64,000 nt of DNA from Hoplostethus atlanticus (Eukaryota; Chordata; Actinopteri; Trachichthyiformes; Trachichthyidae): assembly GCA_034670405.1 (NCBI GenBank), contig JAXDDX010000090.1, forward strand, positions 584,501 to 648,500, read 5' to 3'. This document shows positions 59,449 through 64,000 of this stretch, piece by piece; position 1 is the stretch's first letter; each line of letters starts with the position of its first letter. Position numbers and translations under genes: made by a program. The notes below the pieces were generated by a model. The model had not been told where the DNA came from. It worked only from the letters and a program-made list of their open reading frames with translations, and ran no database searches.

Positions 59449-59469
59449 CTGGAAACATAGGCGTAGATT

Positions 59470-59738
59470 TGGTAAATGGACTGCATTTATATAGCGCTTT
59501 TATCCAAAGTGCTTTACAATGTATGCCTCTCATTCTCCCATTCACACACACACACACTCACACACCGATGGCAGTGAGCTACCATGCAAGGTGCTGGCCT
59601 GACCATCGGGAGCAATTTGGGGTTCAGTGTCTTGCCCAAGGACACTTCGACATGTGGACTGGAGGAGCCGGGGATCGAACCTCCGCTCTTCTGATTGGAG
59701 GCCGACCCGCCCTACCTCCTGATTTGAGGGGAGATGGG
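59470..59738 (-). mobile_element. tRNA-derived SINE next to the naaladl2 acceptor
   Basis: The minus strand begins with a tRNA-like head (AGGTAGGGCGGGTCGGCCTC; B box GGTTCGATCCC). It passes through GTCCTTGGGCAAGACACTGA and ends AAAGCGCTATATAAATGCAG then TCCATTTACC. This is a widespread teleost SINE form. A short CA/GT stretch (59545-59566) lies inside. Its 3' end is about 22 bp upstream of the exon at 59325-59448. Confidence 0.8.
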
Positions 59739-60153
59739 GAAGTACCCACTCAATATTAGGTGAAGGATGAATTGCCCCGCAAATTATTTCTGCCTCAAAC
59801 ACAAGCTGTATTTTCACTGCATGATTAGAAGCACAGTTGAGTTTCACCAAAGCACATGTTCCCCATAATCTGCTTTTAATGCATCCATTTAAAGGCATGT
59901 TTCATATTTTGGTTGATGTTTGCCCAGCAGATGAGGGGTTCAGCTTAGCAATGCCTTACTGTATTTAACACTGTTCATACTTCTCCTCACCTTCCATCAT
60001 ACCTGCATACTTTCCTCGTGTTTATTTCTATTTTTTGTTTCGTTCTTGCTAAAAACTGAGCCGCATTTAGACCACTATTATGCCCATAGTATGTCAGTGT
60101 TTGATCCAGAGTGGTTCCCCCCAAAAGTTGTAAGGAAACCGACCTCCATGGCT

Positions 60154-60155
<2 letters not shown>

Positions 60156-60201
<46 letters not shown>

Positions 60202-60210
60202 CACACACAC
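60156..60210. repeat. (CA)n microsatellite
   Basis: About 21 CA units, then CATATCACACACAC. Confidence 0.96.
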
Positions 60211-60769
60211 AAACAGCTAGTTTCACCAAATGTCACTGGCTTCATCACAATAATTCATCATTTTTAGTATCCATCTTTGTGTCTCAGCCTCATCACTGTG
60301 GTGTTTCTCACTACACTTCCCAGAGGTCACCTGTCAATCAAACAGTGTCTTTCTCCTTTTCTGTGTTGGAGTTGGAGTTTCAAAAACGTGTCACTGACTA
60401 GAGGTTGGATCACTGTTGCGTTACAGAGATCAGACAGGGACACAGAGACATTTTATCTGAAAATGTAATATAGAAAAAATATTACTTTTCTGATCATATT
60501 GGTGGTTATTGGCTTTCTGATGATCACCAACTGGAGTTCATAGTTTATCCACTTTTTTCTTTCACCACTACATCACTGGTAATAATAGAGAATAGTTGCT
60601 GGGTATGGAAACTTCTTCCATAGCTGCCACTGTGCAGAGCAGTATTTCATTGTTGCATAGAAGATGTAGCATCCTTGTTTTGAGTGTAGATGACTATTTT
60701 ATTGAATATGTGACACAAGCCATGGTCATTCTCCACTCATCACAACTCTGTCCTTCAACAGGGACAGAG

Positions 60770-61075
60770 ACACCACACACACACACACACACACGGATGC
60801 AAGAATGCACATCCACACACATTCTGCAAATTCATACACGCATACGCACTCACACAGGAAACACACGGAAAATACACAGACACTTATGTGTCCACACTCA
60901 AACATACACACGTAGGCACATGCACACATACACACACAAATGCAAGAACTCATATCCCTACACATGCACTCACATGCATATGCATACACACACACACACT
61001 TGTGTGTGCCAATCTCAAACACAAACACACTCATACAAACACCTATGCGTGCATATAAATATACACACATGGATG
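60770..61075. repeat. degenerate CA-rich tract
   Basis: About 300 bp dominated by CACA, CATACA and CACATGCA words with a pure CA core at 60772-60794. The Cys/Val- or His/Thr-rich reading frames here are only products of the repeat. Confidence 0.9.
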
Positions 61076-61615
61076 TAAAACTGCATGTACGTCAGTGTTT
61101 CCCATTAATTACCTAGACTGTGGCGGCCCGCCATAGTCTAATTTGTCCCGCCACAGTTTCATAATGAACCGAAAATATTTTTACACTTCTCATAATAACA
61201 TAAAAGATCTCTAACGTTGTGTTTTGCGCCGTTGCTTCAGAAAAGCATCTCTCACTCCCAGTCAGTCAGCCCCCCGCAACCCCCTCCCCCCCCCCCGAAC
61301 CCACCCCGCTGTACGCGCGCACGCACACACACAAACACACGCACTGGAACATTCCTGGCTGCAACCCGAGACACCAAGGCATTTTGAGGACACAACATCG
61401 TTTGAGGTAAGTAACATTAACTAACGTTACAGTATCCACCGCAGTTATCCGCTAGTCCAAACACAATTTTATCATTATCAATGTACGACAGCAAACAGAT
61501 AACGTTACTGCAGAAGTTATCATTGATAATTAACGTTAGTCTAACGTTAGCTAAGTTAGGTAACGTTAACGTTAGCTTGCGTGGAGATGTCGATAAACTT
61601 GCGGCCGTGGTATCT

Positions 61616-61640
61616 CTCTCTCTCTCTCTCTCTCTCTCAC
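61616..61640. repeat. (CT)n microsatellite
   Basis: About 12 CT units inside the hAT-like element. Confidence 0.92.
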
Positions 61641-61685
61641 AAACACATTGACAACAGACCCGTCTGTCAATAGCCCCTCCTCTCC

Positions 61686-62107
61686 GAGGCTACATCCACA
61701 CTAATAAAACGGTTTTAAAACGGAATTTTGAAACTAAAACGATCTCGGTCCACACAAGCGTTATAGCACCATTTCAGAAATTATCTCCGTCCATAAAAAC
61801 CCATATCACGTTACCATTCACCTACACTGGGCATGTGCGTGCCGGTGTAAACAGGAAGCAGATTGTCTATTCTGCTTAGTTGCAGAAAATACCATTATGA
61901 AGAACAGCAATGGCGAAAAGTAAGAGCAGAGATGTCTTTGTTTGGATGGACGACGAGGTGGAACTGTTACTGAAAGTAACAAACGAGTATAAGGCGGTAA
62001 ATGCGGTGGAGAATATAGATTGGGAGTCGTCGCAAAGCAAATACAGCGACATATTACCGCGGTACCAGGAGCACTATCCATCGCCAGGGAAGGATACGTC
62101 TGACTGA
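61686..62107 (+). pseudogene. Harbinger-type Myb/SANT-like protein fragment with its transposon 5' end
   Basis: The segment begins GAGGCTACATCCACACTAAT, shared with 12131-12331. A 65-codon ORF follows from ATG at 61910. It reads VFVWMDDEVELLLKVTNEYK, then ENIDWESSQSKYSDI and YQEHYPS. The W.DDEVELLL...W...K..DI pattern is that of the trihelix/SANT-like DNA-binding protein encoded beside the transposase in PIF/Harbinger elements. The frame stops at 62107, before the rest of the domain, so only its N-terminus remains. No transposase ORF is present. Confidence 0.7.
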
Positions 62108-62873
62108 TAAGACCCAATCAGGAAGCGGACGTGGCTCTCCCACAGCAGCCAGCTAGGGCAGAAGCAACAGGTGAGATAGACAGCAAACAGAGATGTAGAA
62201 GCAGGGCAGAAAAGCCTAAAGCTTCTAATGTGCCTGTATATATTTTGTTATGTGTTTGACACAACGTGAAGCAATGGAGCTGTATATATTGTTATTTGTC
62301 ACAAAGTACTTGGCAATTAAAATATTTACAGTGGAGCACCTTATATATAGTATTATTTAATAATTAATTTAAGAAAGTGTGTTGGTCCCCCCCCAACTAT
62401 GTGTTCTTGAAGTTATCTGGTTCATTCAGTCAAATGTCTTAAATAAATAAACAATAATTATTATGAGGTGAGTCATTTTTCCCCGCTGCACCGGATCTTA
62501 GGGTTCCCCCACCTGCCAAATCCCACTTTAACCCCTGGTAACGTTATATCTAGCTAGCTAACGTTAGCTAATTATCTAACGTTAACGTTATTACCAGCTG
62601 ATGACCTGACGTCAGCAAGATGGAGAAATAGTTACACAGTTGTAACGTTACTGTAACGTAACAAAATTGTTTACAAGAGCCCAAAATTGTTTACAAGAGC
62701 ACAAAGTTCTTCATAGATCTAGCCTCTTAATTTTGCTCTCAAAGTGCACCAGATTGATGCATTTAACTTTAAAATGTACAAAACTTTCTTTCGGGGGGGC
62801 ATGCCCCCGAACGCCCCTAGAGGGTCCAAGGTCCACCCACCACAATCTCACAAAATCCTGTGGGAAACACTGT

Positions 62874-62990
62874 CCACACACATGCATACACACACTTACA
62901 CAAAAAACACACATACTACACACATATGTACCCAGACTCCCACAGACAAATATGCATGCATGTGCGTGCAAACACACACACACACACAAG
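62874..62990. repeat. degenerate CA-rich tract
   Basis: CACACATGCATACACACACT-type sequence immediately outside the hAT-like right end, with a pure CA core at 62972-62989. Confidence 0.85.
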
Positions 62991-64000
62991 GACATAAACA
63001 TTATTCTCTTATCTTGTCTCTTCACACAGTCACTCCCATGCACTGAGCTTTTCACACATAAATACAGCTGTGGACTGATAGAATGACATCTTCTATATGT
63101 AACGTTTCAAGATGTCAAGACAAAATCATCCGGGACAAAAGGCGAGCACCCTTTTGGTAGCACTTCAGCTAAGGCATCTCGCCATAGTGGGTTCTAATGT
63201 TGTTCTAGTGATGAATGAGACATTTGATAAAGCCTCATCATCGCTGTAATGTACCCTGCTTATTGATATAGCATTGTGAGCTGCAAGGTGTATGAATGAA
63301 CATACTTCAAATACAATATCATTATATGTGAAATATATATACTTTATGGTGTTAAGGTGTCAGACAACTTGTCATTTTTCTTATTCCGCCTCTGTTTGAC
63401 GACTATTGCACTATTAATTATTAGTAGAAACTATTGCAGACGCCGATTAGCAATCAAAAGCAGGGTATTGTAAGTGCACGTTGATGTATGCCATCCCTTG
63501 GCACTAATTTAACACCTAAAGCACCATCTAAATCCATATTCCAAAACCTGCCACTCAGCTGCTTATTGAACCCATTGCTATAAAAGCACTCTCCTGTAGA
63601 GTGGGTGTTAAAATCCTCCGACCTCTGTTGCTAATAGAAATGTTGGCACGCCGATGTAAATAGATCAAATAGTTTTACTGTTAAAAGGTTAAATTGATCA
63701 CCCCCACTTGCCTCCCGTCAGTCACTTAATGCAGTCGTTTATCCTGAGCCCGCTTTTAGATTGGATTAGGTTGACAGAGCGCTAATATTTCATTCGTGCT
63801 TAGTTGTTACTTTATTTGTACTAAAGTATTTCACCGCAAAAATGAAAAAAAATAAAAACATCCAGCACAGCACGGCACACTAATCTCCTTCTCTGTTTCT
63901 CTATCTCTTGCTCTGCTTTGCTTTCTCTTACTGGGATTCTATTCTGTGCTTTTATTCTGTTTTTATTTTAAAATGTCTTTGTTTTATATGTTCTTCTTTT

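Larger units (their letters stand above)
61093..62872. mobile_element. hAT-like element, degenerate, carrying a Harbinger-type insert
   Basis: The left end CAGTGTTTCCCATTAATTA (61093) and right end TGTGGGAAACACTG (to 62872) are inverted over about 12 bp, the CAGTGTTTCCCA type common in teleost hAT elements. GC-rich palindromic sequence (GGGGGGGCATGCCCCCGAACGC region, 62795-62815) lies near the right end. No 8-bp duplication is evident, so the flanks have decayed or the ends come from two copies. A Harbinger-like 5' end with a Myb-like ORF lies inside (61686-62107). Confidence 0.65.
59449..64000 (-). other. naaladl2: naaladl2 intron upstream of the 59.4 kb exon (partial)
   Basis: This sequence precedes the acceptor of the exon at 59325-59448. 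It holds a SINE next to the acceptor, two CA-rich tracts, a hAT-like element with a Myb-like ORF fragment, and about 1 kb (62990-64000) in which I see no recognisable feature apart from AT-rich sequence. No further exon was identified. Confidence 0.6.

Noticed and set aside
60726..61078. Long Cys/Val-rich or His/Thr-rich ORFs
   Set aside because: They are translations of degenerate CA/GT repeats on either strand; there is no other sequence signal of coding.

Overview
The window is vertebrate, almost certainly teleost, chromosomal DNA. Long non-coding stretches are packed with CA/GT, GA/CT and ATCT microsatellites, tRNA-derived SINEs, non-LTR tails, hAT and Tc1-like terminal inverted repeats, and one complete LTR retroelement. 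Only two segments look like exons of a cellular gene. Both are on the minus strand (15414-15557 and 59325-59448) and both have clean AG/GT splice borders. Their translations read as adjacent pieces of the protease-associated region of NAALADL2 (N-acetylated alpha-linked acidic dipeptidase-like 2). Their phases are compatible (the 59.4 kb exon ends in phase 1 and the 15.5 kb exon starts in phase 1), so they are probably consecutive exons separated by a 43,767-bp intron. I found no bacterial-type gene, operon, CRISPR array or intact rRNA gene.

Layout: 1-15413 is downstream intron with microsatellites, three LINE-type 3' ends, an L1-like ORF2 remnant (about 9.5-11.5 kb) and a 1,011-bp hAT element with a perfect 8-bp target duplication (11749-12759). 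15414-15557 is an exon. 15558-59324 is the large intron. It holds a ~1-kb inverted-repeat element (20414-21454), a 225-bp MITE with perfect 26-bp TIRs (22297-22521), a 209-bp element full of CACATGTG palindromes (36751-36959), SINEs and a decayed tRNA-Glu near 32.4-33.8 kb, two retroelement fragments in opposite orientation near 41.3 and 42.0 kb, a GC-rich perfect hairpin (44524-44565), the LTR retroelement (45992-56657) and a decayed non-LTR reverse transcriptase (58383-59045). 59325-59448 is the second exon, with a SINE ending about 22 bp upstream of its acceptor. 59449-64000 is upstream intron with CA-rich repeats and a hAT-like element (61093-62872) that carries a Harbinger-type Myb/SANT ORF fragment.

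The most notable object is the LTR element. Its two 1,934-bp LTRs differ at only one position that I could find, so it inserted recently. Its interior is nonetheless badly damaged: gag is frameshifted and cut by a nested LINE tail, the RT/RNase H and integrase core are missing, and an env-like third region is broken. This suggests a non-autonomous copy mobilised in trans, or LTR homogenisation. It lies in the same orientation as the host gene. All calls come from reading the sequence; no database search was possible.
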